A DNA stretch of 64,000 bases from positions 62,001 to 126,000 of the forward strand of contig JAGXFX010000011.1 of NCBI GenBank assembly GCA_024637045.1, given 5' to 3'. This document shows, one piece after another, positions 42,202 to 50,672 of this stretch. The notes below the pieces were generated by a model that worked only from the letters and a program-made list of their open reading frames with translations, searched no databases and was not told where the DNA came from. Position numbers and translations under genes: made by a program. The first letter of the stretch is position 1, and each line of letters starts with the position of its first letter. The stretch is from Soehngenia sp. (GTDB lineage: Bacteria > Bacillota > Clostridia > Tissierellales > Tissierellaceae).

Positions 42202-43617
42202 TGTCGTATCTACAGTTTTTCTATAATCTGAAACATTATTTCTGTCCATCCACAATCTTTTGGATTCAATCAGAATATCAAGGTCTCTGTCACGTTCTCC
42301 CTTGATTCTTAGGAGACCATCCTGGACATTCAAAAGATCATTGTAGGTCAGGTAATCGTAATCTATAAGACCCATTGTGCCATCTGGCATATAAGCATAT
42401 TCAAGGTTTCCATCAGGCTTAATCCACCTGTCGCTGGTTATCTTAACACCATTAAGCATCTTTTGTGCAAAATCCAGATACTCTGGATTTTTTTCTATTT
42501 CATACAGCAATAGGAATGAATGAATTGCCTGAAGCTGATGATTCAGAGACATATGATTTTTTCTTCCCAAAGGATGATAGTAGTCTTCAACAAGCCATCC
42601 TTCTCCGATATTTAGATCATTGACAAGAAAATGGTTGTTTCTACCATGCTCCATATAATAATCAGCAAGCCTTGTGGCATAATTCTTAAAAACCTCATCT
42701 CCAAATTTTCTGTAAGCAATTATGTTCGTTTCAATTGTATCTCCATTAAATCTTGTATCAAAGAATCCAGATTCTATACCGTAATCATAAAAGAGCCAGT
42801 TGCTTCTTGGAAGAGTTGGCAGAAATCCCTGATCATTTATATTTTTTTGAGCAACTGTAAGCAGTGACCGTCCGATTATTTCCGAAACAAGACTTCCACC
42901 ACTTCCCACAAGAGAATTGGTAAAGTAATCACTTGGAATCCTCCAGTAGGAATTTGGAGTTGAAGGATAATATGTTGAAGGGCTTCTGTAATGGTAGCCA
43001 TCATAATGCAATCGTGCATTCCTATCCAGGTCATAGCTAGACCACATTCTAAGCTGATCAGCGTTGTTGAAATCAACAAGCTCATATGGTGACCCAGCTC
43101 CCCAAAGTATTCCATGAACTCCTGAGCTTAAGTTATAACGGAATGTAGCAATCCACCCATCTCCATCCTTCTTTAAATGGATGGGTTGACTTGAAACGGA
43201 TTCTTTTGTACCTGTTCCAAGGTCCCTGTATGTGTAAGGTTGACCGATGATATAATTGTACCTATCTGTTGATAAAAAAAGAATCCTATCCTGTGGAAGA
43301 GAACCATCAACTAAAGGCAATTGTATAAGATTATTCTCACTGTCAAAGTACCTTAGGGTTCCTGAATTACCTGGAATTCTAAAGCTGGTCCAGTAAGTAT
43401 AATCTGTCGTTGAAACAATCCTTCGCAAGAAGAAGCTTCCCTTGTCAGGTATGCTGTTGTTTGTCTGTATATATGAAACTTGATCATTTACCTTTTGATA
43501 ATATTCATTGAAACTGGATGCTGATGCTTCAGAATTGATGCTAAAAATTAGTGCAATTGAGACTAACAAAATTGATAATGGAGATTTATAATTTGAAATA
43601 TGTAAATTTATTTCCAT
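42190..43617 (-). CDS. Secreted protein of unknown function, possible alpha/alpha-toroid
   Basis: 475 residues with a signal peptide (about 10-35, PLSILLVSIALIFSINSEASA). The N-terminal half is rich in Tyr, Ser and beta-type sequence; the C-terminal half (about 260-475) has paired helices of the kind found in six-hairpin toroids (NHQLQAIHSFLLLYEIEKNPEYLDFAQ), with conserved-looking Trp/Tyr/Asp/Glu-rich turns (GEGWLVEDYYHPLG, DYDYLTYNDLLNVQDGLLR). D-glucuronyl C5-epimerase and related polysaccharide enzymes have a similar C-terminal make-up, but no catalytic motif can be proved. AAAGGAGG selects the ATG at 43617 over the ORF start at 43653. Confidence 0.75.
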   Translation of the reverse strand: MEINLHISNYKSPLSILLVSIALIFSINSEASASSFNEYYQKVNDQVSYIQTNNSIPDKGSFFLRRIVSTTDYTYWTSFRIPGNSGTLRYFDSENNLIQLPLVDGSLPQDRILFLSTDRYNYIIGQPYTYRDLGTGTKESVSSQPIHLKKDGDGWIATFRYNLSSGVHGILWGAGSPYELVDFNNADQLRMWSSYDLDRNARLHYDGYHYRSPSTYYPSTPNSYWRIPSDYFTNSLVGSGGSLVSEIIGRSLLTVAQKNINDQGFLPTLPRSNWLFYDYGIESGFFDTRFNGDTIETNIIAYRKFGDEVFKNYATRLADYYMEHGRNNHFLVNDLNIGEGWLVEDYYHPLGRKNHMSLNHQLQAIHSFLLLYEIEKNPEYLDFAQKMLNGVKITSDRWIKPDGNLEYAYMPDGTMGLIDYDYLTYNDLLNVQDGLLRIKGERDRDLDILIESKRLWMDRNNVSDYRKTVDTTNPS

Positions 43618-43976
43618 CCAATATCCTCCTTTTGCAAAAAAAAGATTATCCATAATAAATCATATTCAATTACTTTTTATTCTGATACCTTACTACACAA
43701 TATTTAAAGATACTATATGCCATGACAATTCATCTCTTCCACAGATAGTACTCTCCAGATTTTTACACGATTGAAGAAAATGTACCACGTACTTCATTAT
43801 ACCCTTTTTACAGGGAAATGTTCATTTTTTAAAGTTACAGTTTCATTACAGAATATTATCAAATACTTTGTAGATGACTGGACTTTTCGAAACATCTTGA
43901 TTAAGATAAAATAAAGAGCAATAGTAATAGTGGCATAATAACTTCGAAGATAAAAATTACAATGAGGAGTGATAAA
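43618..43976. other. Divergent AT-rich intergenic region
   Basis: 359 bases between the secreted-protein gene and panB1. Very AT-rich, several TATAAT-like strings (TAAAAT at 43907-43912 with TTTTCG 17 bases upstream; TGGCATAAT at 43931-43939) but no convincing full promoter, hairpin or coding frame. Confidence 0.4.
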
Positions 43977-44828
43977 ATGGCAAAGAAAAAAAGTATTTTA
44001 GATTTACACAAGATGAAAAAGAATGGGGAGAAAGTAAAATGGGTAACGGCATACGACTTTCCGATGGCATCATTTGCAGAACAAGCTGGAATGGACATGA
44101 TTCTAGTAGGAGATTCATTGGGTATGATAGTTCAAGGTCTTGATGGTACTGTGCCAGTGACCATGGATCAATGTATATACCACTCTCAAATAGTAAGAAG
44201 AGGAGCTCCGAATACATTTGTTATTGGAGATATGCCTTTTGGATCATACCAGGTCAATGATGATGATGCGGTAAAGAATGCAGTAAGATTCCTTAAGGAA
44301 GCTAATTGCGATGCCATAAAGCTAGAAGGTGGAGTAAGGGTTGCAAGTAAGATAAAAGCGATTTCAGATGCAGGAATTGTAGTTTTTGGGCATATTGGAT
44401 TGACACCTCAGAGTTCAGGGCAAATGGGAGGATTCAAGGCTCAAGGATTACATGTAGAAAGTGCCAGAGAAATTATTAAGGATGCTTTGGCAGTACAGGA
44501 ATCAGGAGCCCTGGCAGTGTTATTGGAAGGAATCCCACCAGAGTTGACTGAATTTATCGCGAACACTTTGGCTATACCGGTATATGGAATCGGCGCTGGA
44601 GCACCATGCGATGGACAAGTTCTTGTATGTGGAGACTTGTTGGGTATGTTTCAAAACTTCACGCCCAAATTTGCCAAGAAATATACAAATCTTGCAGAAA
44701 TAGTAGTCGCTGCATTCAAGGAATTCATAGAGGATGTGGATAACGGAAACTTTCCTGAGGACAAACACGTTTATCACGTGAAAGATAGTGTTGAAGACTT
44801 CCAGAAACTATTTGATGAGTTTAAATAG
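43977..44828 (+). CDS. 3-methyl-2-oxobutanoate hydroxymethyltransferase-like protein 1 (PanB family)
   Basis: PanB moves a hydroxymethyl group from 5,10-methylene-THF to 2-ketoisovalerate to give ketopantoate; the reaction is reversible. 283 residues with all catalytic residues: VGDSLGM and GDMPF (metal Asp), KLEGG (Lys/Glu), LLEGIP (general base Glu). The segment GHIGLTPQSSGQMGGFKAQG differs from the usual SVNxxGGYxVQG. GAGGAG selects ATG 43977. There is no panC, panD or panE nearby, and the next gene is an FMN hydroxyacid dehydrogenase, so a non-biosynthetic role is possible. A second homologue starts at 63767. Confidence 0.88.
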   Translation: MAKKKSILDLHKMKKNGEKVKWVTAYDFPMASFAEQAGMDMILVGDSLGMIVQGLDGTVPVTMDQCIYHSQIVRRGAPNTFVIGDMPFGSYQVNDDDAVKNAVRFLKEANCDAIKLEGGVRVASKIKAISDAGIVVFGHIGLTPQSSGQMGGFKAQGLHVESAREIIKDALAVQESGALAVLLEGIPPELTEFIANTLAIPVYGIGAGAPCDGQVLVCGDLLGMFQNFTPKFAKKYTNLAEIVVAAFKEFIEDVDNGNFPEDKHVYHVKDSVEDFQKLFDEFK

Positions 44829-44856
44829 ATTGTAGTTTATCCCCTAATATATTGTT

Positions 44857-44907
44857 AAAAACTCACGATTGTCTATTCATTAGAGTAGATAGCGTGAGTT
44901 TTTAAGC
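44857..44907 (+). terminator. Intrinsic terminator after panB1
   Basis: AAAAACTCACG (44857-44867) pairs with CGTGAGTTTTT (44893-44903), with an inner TGTCTA/TAGATA pairing; T-run included in the 3' arm. Confidence 0.82.
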
Positions 44908-44952
44908 ATTTATTGATAAAAAGTCATTTGTGCTTCATATTTAATGCTCTAA

Positions 44953-44961
44953 TGTTATAAT
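44953..44961 (+). promoter_or_regulatory. Extended -10 promoter of the FMN dehydrogenase operon
   Basis: TGTTATAAT, exact TGnTATAAT; the -35 region (CTTCAT at 44933-44938) is poor. Confidence 0.55.
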
Positions 44962-44995
44962 AGGAATTAGTAGAAGCAATAGAAGGAGGATGACT

Positions 44996-46018
44996 ATGGA
45001 TTATAATGAAATCAGAGAAAAGGCAAAAGAGATTCTTTCACCGCTGTGTTTGGTGTGCAAGGAATGCAACGGAGTGGCCTGTAGAGGTTGGGTCCCTGGT
45101 GTTGGAGCAAAGGGTACCGGCAACAGCTTTGTAAGGAACTACGATTATTTACGACAAGTAAAAGTTGTAATGGATATGATATACAAAGGAGAAGGACAGG
45201 ATACATCCATAAGTCTTTTCGGAAAAGACTTTTCAGCACCAATTTTTGTAGCCCCGATAGGTGGAATGGATATAAACTACGGTGGTAAAATAGCCGAAGG
45301 TGAATACCACAGAAGAACACTTATAGGCGCAAAAAACGCTGGAATAGCAGCATTTACAGGTGATGGTGCCAATGATACATATTTCAATGAACCTCTTGTG
45401 CCCCTGAAGGAAGTCCAAGGCTGGGGAATACCAACACTTAAGCCATGGGCTGTTGACAAAGTACTTGAAAAGACTAAACTGGTTGAAGAGCTGGATGTTA
45501 TGGCCTTGGCAATGGACATTGATTCAGCAGGTCTGGTACACTTGGCTAAATCAGGGAAACCTGTTTTTACAAAGTCAGTTCATGATCTAAAAGAAATCGT
45601 GGATGGTACAAAGCTGCCATTTATAATAAAAGGAGTAATGTCAGCTGAAGGAGCAAGAAAAGCGGCAGATTCTGGTGCTTATGGAATTGTAGTTTCAAAT
45701 CATGGTGGAAGAGTTCTTGACAACACCCTTGCAACAACTGAGGTTCTACCTGAAATAAAGGAAGCCGTAGGTCATAGAGTCAAGATATTTGTTGATGGAG
45801 GAATTCGTACAGGTGCAGATGTATTCAAGGCCATTGCCCTTGGAGCAGACGCTGTTCTTATAGGAAGGACATTTACAATCATGGCAATCGGCGGTGGCGC
45901 AGAAGGAGTTCAGCTTCATGCTGAAAAACTTATTGCTGAGCTTAAAGATACCATGCTTATGACTGGGTGTAGTAGTATTTCTGATATTACCAGAGACAAG
46001 GTCGTTTTACCAAAGTAG
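44996..46018 (+). CDS. FMN-dependent 2-hydroxyacid dehydrogenase with N-terminal Cys cluster
   Basis: 340-residue TIM-barrel enzyme of the lactate/glycolate oxidase family; oxidises a 2-hydroxyacid to the 2-oxoacid via FMN. Conserved blocks are FVAPIGGMDINYGG, FIIKGVMSAEGARKAADSGAYGIVVSNHGGRVLD (catalytic His and Lys/Arg), FVDGGIRTGADVFKAIALGADAVLIGR. Unlike oxidases of the family it begins with Cys18-x2-Cys21-x2-Cys24-x4-Cys29, a pattern that could hold an Fe-S cluster for ferredoxin coupling. ATG 44996 is chosen because GGAGG abuts the ATG at 44990. Next to panB1; substrate unknown. Confidence 0.9.
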   Translation: MDYNEIREKAKEILSPLCLVCKECNGVACRGWVPGVGAKGTGNSFVRNYDYLRQVKVVMDMIYKGEGQDTSISLFGKDFSAPIFVAPIGGMDINYGGKIAEGEYHRRTLIGAKNAGIAAFTGDGANDTYFNEPLVPLKEVQGWGIPTLKPWAVDKVLEKTKLVEELDVMALAMDIDSAGLVHLAKSGKPVFTKSVHDLKEIVDGTKLPFIIKGVMSAEGARKAADSGAYGIVVSNHGGRVLDNTLATTEVLPEIKEAVGHRVKIFVDGGIRTGADVFKAIALGADAVLIGRTFTIMAIGGGAEGVQLHAEKLIAELKDTMLMTGCSSISDITRDKVVLPK

Positions 46019-46069
46019 GAAAAAGGGAGCAGCCAGGATGTTCCCTGAAAACATAGATGGAGTGGACAT

Positions 46070-46996
46070 ATGGATTATTTCTTATACACATTTTTCAATA
46101 TAATATTTCCAATATTTATAACTATTTTTGCAGGGTATGCATTTAGGGCAAAGCTTCCAATCGATGTCAGAAGTCTGGTTAAGCTTCAGCTTTATCTTCT
46201 TCTTCCCGCAGTATTGTTTGTAAAGGTTTACGAAAGCGAGTTAAGCGGAGAAGTGTTGACTACAGTGACTTTGTCAACAGCTTTTGTTATGACTGCAATT
46301 TATGTACTATCATTTGTAATTGCCAGACTAAGAGGCTACTCATCTGAGGATACAAGTGTATTTGTCAACTCAAATACGTTCTATAATGCTGGCAACCTAA
46401 GCCTTCCATTGATGCAGTTGCTCTATACAAATCCTATTGCAGTATCAATTCAGGCTATTATTATGATAGTTCATAACGTGGCTTTCTTTACAATTGGTAT
46501 GTTTACAATTGGAAACAGCAATGGAAATGCAAAGGCAGCACTTGCCAACGTATTCAAGATGCCCTTTATTTATGTAATGATTGCAGGTATAATATTAAAG
46601 AGATTCAATGTGACAATCTGGGATCCAATTTGGCAATCCTTAAGCTTGATGACTACGACTTACGCTGGAGTGGCATTGATTACACTAGGTGCACAGCTAA
46701 GAGAAACGACCTTCAGTCTTGGAAATATGAGAATCTATCTGTCAAACATCATAAGACTCCTGATAGCTCCTTTAATAGCCTTTGCAGTAGTTAGTGTGAT
46801 GGGAATTGAAGGAATTGTAGCTCAGGTAATTGTTATAGCAATGGCTGCACCAACTGCAGTAAATGTTGCACTGACTTCAATTGAGTTTGATAATAAGCCG
46901 GAGTTTGCATCTCAGGCTGTACTGACTTCAACAGTATTTAGTGCAGTCACATTGACATTGATAATAATATTTGTACAAATAGCAATACCTATTTAG
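46070..46996 (+). CDS. AEC-family transporter
   Basis: 308 residues, ten predicted segments in the 5+5 layout of the auxin-efflux-carrier family, many bacterial members of which carry malate, malonate or other carboxylates. The NTFYNAGNLSLPLMQLLY crossing in segment 4 and AMAAPTAVNVALTS in segment 9 are the broken-helix motifs. It follows the hydroxyacid dehydrogenase by 51 bases, consistent with moving its substrate or product. Direction not known. Confidence 0.88.
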   Translation: MDYFLYTFFNIIFPIFITIFAGYAFRAKLPIDVRSLVKLQLYLLLPAVLFVKVYESELSGEVLTTVTLSTAFVMTAIYVLSFVIARLRGYSSEDTSVFVNSNTFYNAGNLSLPLMQLLYTNPIAVSIQAIIMIVHNVAFFTIGMFTIGNSNGNAKAALANVFKMPFIYVMIAGIILKRFNVTIWDPIWQSLSLMTTTYAGVALITLGAQLRETTFSLGNMRIYLSNIIRLLIAPLIAFAVVSVMGIEGIVAQVIVIAMAAPTAVNVALTSIEFDNKPEFASQAVLTSTVFSAVTLTLIIIFVQIAIPI

Positions 46997-47009
46997 AAAG
47001 GTGATTAAA

Positions 47010-48284
47010 ATGAAGAAGCATCTGTTTATTGAAAAAAACCAGGACGGATCCCTTAAAATACCCAAGGATGCTATAGAAAACGAATATCAGGGTCGACATG
47101 AGGAATATATTTTTTACGAAGAAAACGGGAAACTAATACTTGCTCCGTCAATTCATTCAGCTCAAAGATTATATATAGAACCAACAGCAGCATGCAATCT
47201 TAACTGTGTCACATGCATAAGAAAGACCTGGTCAGAGACGCTGGGATTTATGGAAAGAGACGAATTTGACAAGCTTCTGGAAGACATTAAGGAATTAAAG
47301 ACCATTGATTCAGTTATGTTTGGTGGTTTTGGTGAGCCAACACATCATCCTGATATCTACTATATGATCAAAAGCATCAGCGATCTGGGAATAAAGACTG
47401 AAATAACAACAAATGGAACTAATCTTACCGAGGAGAATATCAAAAAACTCATGGACTCGGGTCTGAAAAATGTCTGGGTATCTGTTGACAGCATGGATAT
47501 GACCAAGTTCAATGAAATTCGTGAAGGTGCAGATTTTGCTCAGGTTTATGATAACCTGATGACTCTTAAAAGACTTAACAGAGGCAAAAATAAAAAGATT
47601 ACTCTCGGTATAGCATTTGTAGTTACAAAGGACAATTCAGAGGACCTTTCAAGGTTGAAGAGTTTTGCATCCAAGGTTTGGGCTGAGAAGATTTCAGTCA
47701 GCAACGTAATACCATACGCTCAGGAAATGGAAGAGAAGATGCTCTGTAAAAAGTCCCTTTTCAAACCACTTGCCTACAGAAGCCAGGATGTTATTAGAAA
47801 AGGAACCAAGGAAGTAATGATTCCCGAGATAAGTCTCCCTCGAATCGACTACAATAAGTACACAAAGGAAGGACTTTACGATATATATGCTTCAATGATG
47901 AAGACAAAACTGCTGGGAAATGATTTCAACGAGTACAACGACTACTGCAGATTTGTCAATGAAGGCGTTGTATTTGTAAGATGGGATGGAGAAGTATCGC
48001 CATGCATGGGACTGCTTCACTCATACACAACATTCCTGAATGGAAATAAAAGGTTAATGAAAGAACATACATTTGGGAATATCAAGGATAAATCATTAAA
48101 GGAAATATGGGACCAGGAAGACTACAGGGATTTCAGACAGAAGGTCTATGACTTCGATTTTTCACCCTGTGTTCTTTGTGGAGGTTGCGAAGATGTAGAC
48201 AGCAATGACAAGGATTGTCTGTCAAATACATTTCCTGCATGTGGAGGATGTCTCTGGGCACAGGGAGTAATCCAATGTCCATAG
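47010..48284 (+). CDS. Radical SAM/SPASM protein, tungsten oxidoreductase maturase type
   Basis: 424 residues. The radical SAM cluster is CNLNCVTC (Cys62, 66, 69), followed by GGFGEPTHHPDI and TTNGTNL of the SAM site. The C-terminal SPASM region holds many Cys: SPCMG, then SPCVLCGGCEDVDSNDKDCLSNTFPACGGC and the ending WAQGVIQCP. That ending is what I recall for the W_rSAM_matur family found near AOR-type tungsto-enzymes; the assignment is from memory of the family. Two AOR genes are in the window but neither adjoins it. GAAAGGTG selects ATG 47010 over GTG 47001. It would modify a peptide or cofactor of an AOR. Confidence 0.8.
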   Translation: MKKHLFIEKNQDGSLKIPKDAIENEYQGRHEEYIFYEENGKLILAPSIHSAQRLYIEPTAACNLNCVTCIRKTWSETLGFMERDEFDKLLEDIKELKTIDSVMFGGFGEPTHHPDIYYMIKSISDLGIKTEITTNGTNLTEENIKKLMDSGLKNVWVSVDSMDMTKFNEIREGADFAQVYDNLMTLKRLNRGKNKKITLGIAFVVTKDNSEDLSRLKSFASKVWAEKISVSNVIPYAQEMEEKMLCKKSLFKPLAYRSQDVIRKGTKEVMIPEISLPRIDYNKYTKEGLYDIYASMMKTKLLGNDFNEYNDYCRFVNEGVVFVRWDGEVSPCMGLLHSYTTFLNGNKRLMKEHTFGNIKDKSLKEIWDQEDYRDFRQKVYDFDFSPCVLCGGCEDVDSNDKDCLSNTFPACGGCLWAQGVIQCP

Positions 48285-48315
48285 AATACAAATAAAATAA
48301 TAAGGAGGAATACAG

Positions 48316-48501
48316 ATGCCAATACTTCAAGTTGAAATGCTTAAGGGAAGAACAACAGAGCAAAAGAGGGCAATGGTAGAAAAGGTAACAGATGCTCTTG
48401 TTGAAACAGTAAATTGCAAGAGGGATGCAGTAAGAATTATAATCAGAGAAATGGAAGACGAAAATTTTGCGATTGCAGGAGTATTAAAATCAGACATGTA
48501 A
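48316..48501 (+). CDS. 4-oxalocrotonate tautomerase-family protein
   Basis: 61 residues beginning Met-Pro: the Pro exposed after Met removal is the catalytic base. The rest matches the small 4-OT subunit (LKGRTTEQKRAMVEKVTDALVETVNC..., conserved Arg around residue 40). Interconverts keto-enol isomers of 2-oxoacids; context with 2-oxoacid enzymes fits. GGAGG precedes the start. Confidence 0.9.
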   Translation: MPILQVEMLKGRTTEQKRAMVEKVTDALVETVNCKRDAVRIIIREMEDENFAIAGVLKSDM

Positions 48502-48508
48502 TAGAGAG

Positions 48509-48540
48509 GGCTACTGTTGAATTATAGCAGTAGTCTTTTC
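48509..48540 (+). terminator. Intrinsic terminator after the tautomerase
   Basis: GGCTACTG (48509-48516) pairs with CAGTAGTC (48528-48535), then TTTT. Confidence 0.8.
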
Positions 48541-48571
48541 ATTTAAGGAGAGTACAGACTAAAAATTTCGA

Positions 48572-48600
48572 TTGATTTAATCTCAATAGTGAAATAGAAT
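48572..48600 (+). promoter_or_regulatory. Promoter of TAXI transporter 1
   Basis: TTGATT (48572-48577), 17-base spacer, TAGAAT (48595-48600). Confidence 0.65.
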
Positions 48601-48634
48601 TAAAAATGTATCAAAGGGTGAGAAGGTGTAGAAA

Positions 48635-50641
48635 ATGAGCAAGAATTACAGTGAACTTGAGACAATTTCACATTTGAGCCATGAGGAGATTGATAAGCTG
48701 GAAAAAGAAGTCCACCACATAGTAGAAGATGTGGACAGAAGGAGCAGAATACGAACCTACAAAGGACCATGGACAAGGATTATAACAGTCTTGTCAGTAC
48801 TTTGGGTGGTTTTCCAGCTGTACTTTACAACTATTGGAACCATGGAGGCAATATCATTCAGGGCAATACACGCATCAGTGTTGCTCTTGTTTGCGTTTAT
48901 TCTTTATCCTGCATGGAAAAATGAAAACAGGGATAGAACCAGTCCAACAGTACTTGATTTTATACTGATTGGGCTTAATATAGTAGTATTTGGATACTTT
49001 GTAATTAACTATAATAGAATAGCCATGACCGGTGGATTTGTGACAGACTTTGAGAATATCGTTGGACTCCTTGCAATAGTATTGGTTTTTCTCGCAGCAA
49101 GAAGAGCATCCGGTGGCCTTGTTTGGCTTTCACTGCTATTTCTTCTGTATAATTTTATTGGAAGGATGATTCCTGGACAATTGGGGCATGGGGGATTTTC
49201 TGTTTCGAGAATAATTGGCCATATGTTTTGGGGTAGCCAGGGAATATTTGGCAGTGGTATCGGTGTGGCAGCAACATATATTTTCATATTTATACTTTTT
49301 GGGGCATTCTTAAACCTAAGTGGATTCAGCAGATTGGTAAATAACATTTCCCTGTCACTCGTAGGAAGAACAGCCGGAGGACCAGCCAAGGTTTCTGTGG
49401 TTGTATCGGGATTTCTGGGAATGATAAATGGATCAGCTGTTGCAAATGTTGCTACAACTGGAATTATAACTATCCCCATGATGAAGGAAAGCGGATATAA
49501 GAAGGAATTTGCAGCAGGAGTAGAGGCAGCCGCTTCTACAGGAGGACAATTTCTTCCTCCGGTTATGGGAGCAGTAGCGTTTCTTATGGCAGAATATATT
49601 GGTGTATCCTATGCCGTTGTAGCCTTGGCAGCTTCAGTGCCTGCCGTTTTGTATTACTTCGGACTTCTTATGGCCGTTCATTTTGAAGCAAAACGACTCG
49701 GTCTTAAGGGACTAGACAGAGAGAATATTCCAGATGCACTTAAAGTACTTAAAACAGAAGGACATCTTATTGCACCACTCCTTTCGCTTCTTGGACTTAT
49801 GGTAATAGGCTATACCCCGCTTTATGCCTGTGTAATTTCAATATTTGTTGTAATAGCATCAAGCTGGTTTAGAAAGCACACCAGAATGGGAACTAAAAGA
49901 ATAATACAGGCATGCGAAGATGGAGTAAGGGGAGTTATCAGTGTCGGTGTTAGCTGTGTTATAATAGGTATTATTGTTGGAACTGTATCTCTTACAGGAC
50001 TCGGGCTAAAGTTTGGATATTTGATGCTTAAGGTTGTTGGGCCTGGGGAACTTCTAAAGGCTGGAGTAATGGTGGCTCTTATGAGTATAATCCTTGGGAT
50101 GGGAGTACCGGGAATAGCTGCCTATGTAATCGTAACGGCAGTGGCGGTTCCAGTGATGGTAGAGGTTGGAGCCATTCCAATAGCTGCCCATCTTTTCTGT
50201 CTAATATATGCATCACTTTCAAATATTACACCACCTGTTGCAATGTCAGTTTATGTTGCATCGGGGATTGCAGACTCAGACTTTAGAAAAACAGCAATTC
50301 AAGCAGTTTTGGTTGGTTTGTCAGGATTTCTCTTGCCGTTCTTTTTCCTAGTAAATCCAATACTCCTTCTAGGAGCAGCTCCTGAGGGCACTGGTATAAC
50401 AGCCACGGCCATTGCCATAGCGGGTGCAATATTTGGAATTTACTTCCTGGCATCCGGAACTCAAGGATGGTATATTAGAAAGAGTGGAATAGTTGAGAGA
50501 ATCGCATCCATACTAATAGGACTTCTTTTGATCCATCCTGCTGGAGGAACAGATGCAGTGGGAGTTGGAATTGCAATAGTTCTTACAATATATCAGCTAC
50601 AGAAAAACAAAGGTGACAAGGCAAAAACCATTAATGCCTAG
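48635..50641 (+). CDS. TRAP transporter fused permease (DctQM), TAXI type, system 1
   Basis: 668 residues, 4TM plus 12TM fused permease. After a charged cytosolic N-terminus (about 1-45) come four segments (DctQ-like), then the large DctM-like part with GRTAGGPAKVSVVVSGFLGMINGSAVANVATTG and ASTGGQFLPPVMGAVAFLMAEYIGVSY, the hallmarks of TAXI permeases. Imports an organic anion with sodium or protons, working with the binding protein that follows 31 bases on. Confidence 0.93.
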   Translation: MSKNYSELETISHLSHEEIDKLEKEVHHIVEDVDRRSRIRTYKGPWTRIITVLSVLWVVFQLYFTTIGTMEAISFRAIHASVLLLFAFILYPAWKNENRDRTSPTVLDFILIGLNIVVFGYFVINYNRIAMTGGFVTDFENIVGLLAIVLVFLAARRASGGLVWLSLLFLLYNFIGRMIPGQLGHGGFSVSRIIGHMFWGSQGIFGSGIGVAATYIFIFILFGAFLNLSGFSRLVNNISLSLVGRTAGGPAKVSVVVSGFLGMINGSAVANVATTGIITIPMMKESGYKKEFAAGVEAAASTGGQFLPPVMGAVAFLMAEYIGVSYAVVALAASVPAVLYYFGLLMAVHFEAKRLGLKGLDRENIPDALKVLKTEGHLIAPLLSLLGLMVIGYTPLYACVISIFVVIASSWFRKHTRMGTKRIIQACEDGVRGVISVGVSCVIIGIIVGTVSLTGLGLKFGYLMLKVVGPGELLKAGVMVALMSIILGMGVPGIAAYVIVTAVAVPVMVEVGAIPIAAHLFCLIYASLSNITPPVAMSVYVASGIADSDFRKTAIQAVLVGLSGFLLPFFFLVNPILLLGAAPEGTGITATAIAIAGAIFGIYFLASGTQGWYIRKSGIVERIASILIGLLLIHPAGGTDAVGVGIAIVLTIYQLQKNKGDKAKTINA

Positions 50642-50672
50642 AATATAGACAAGTTTTAGAGAGGAGACCATA

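Noticed and set aside
43860-43976. Possible pan-motif RNA before panB1
   Set aside because: No hairpin with the bulged-A pattern is visible; the leader is AT-rich and unstructured.
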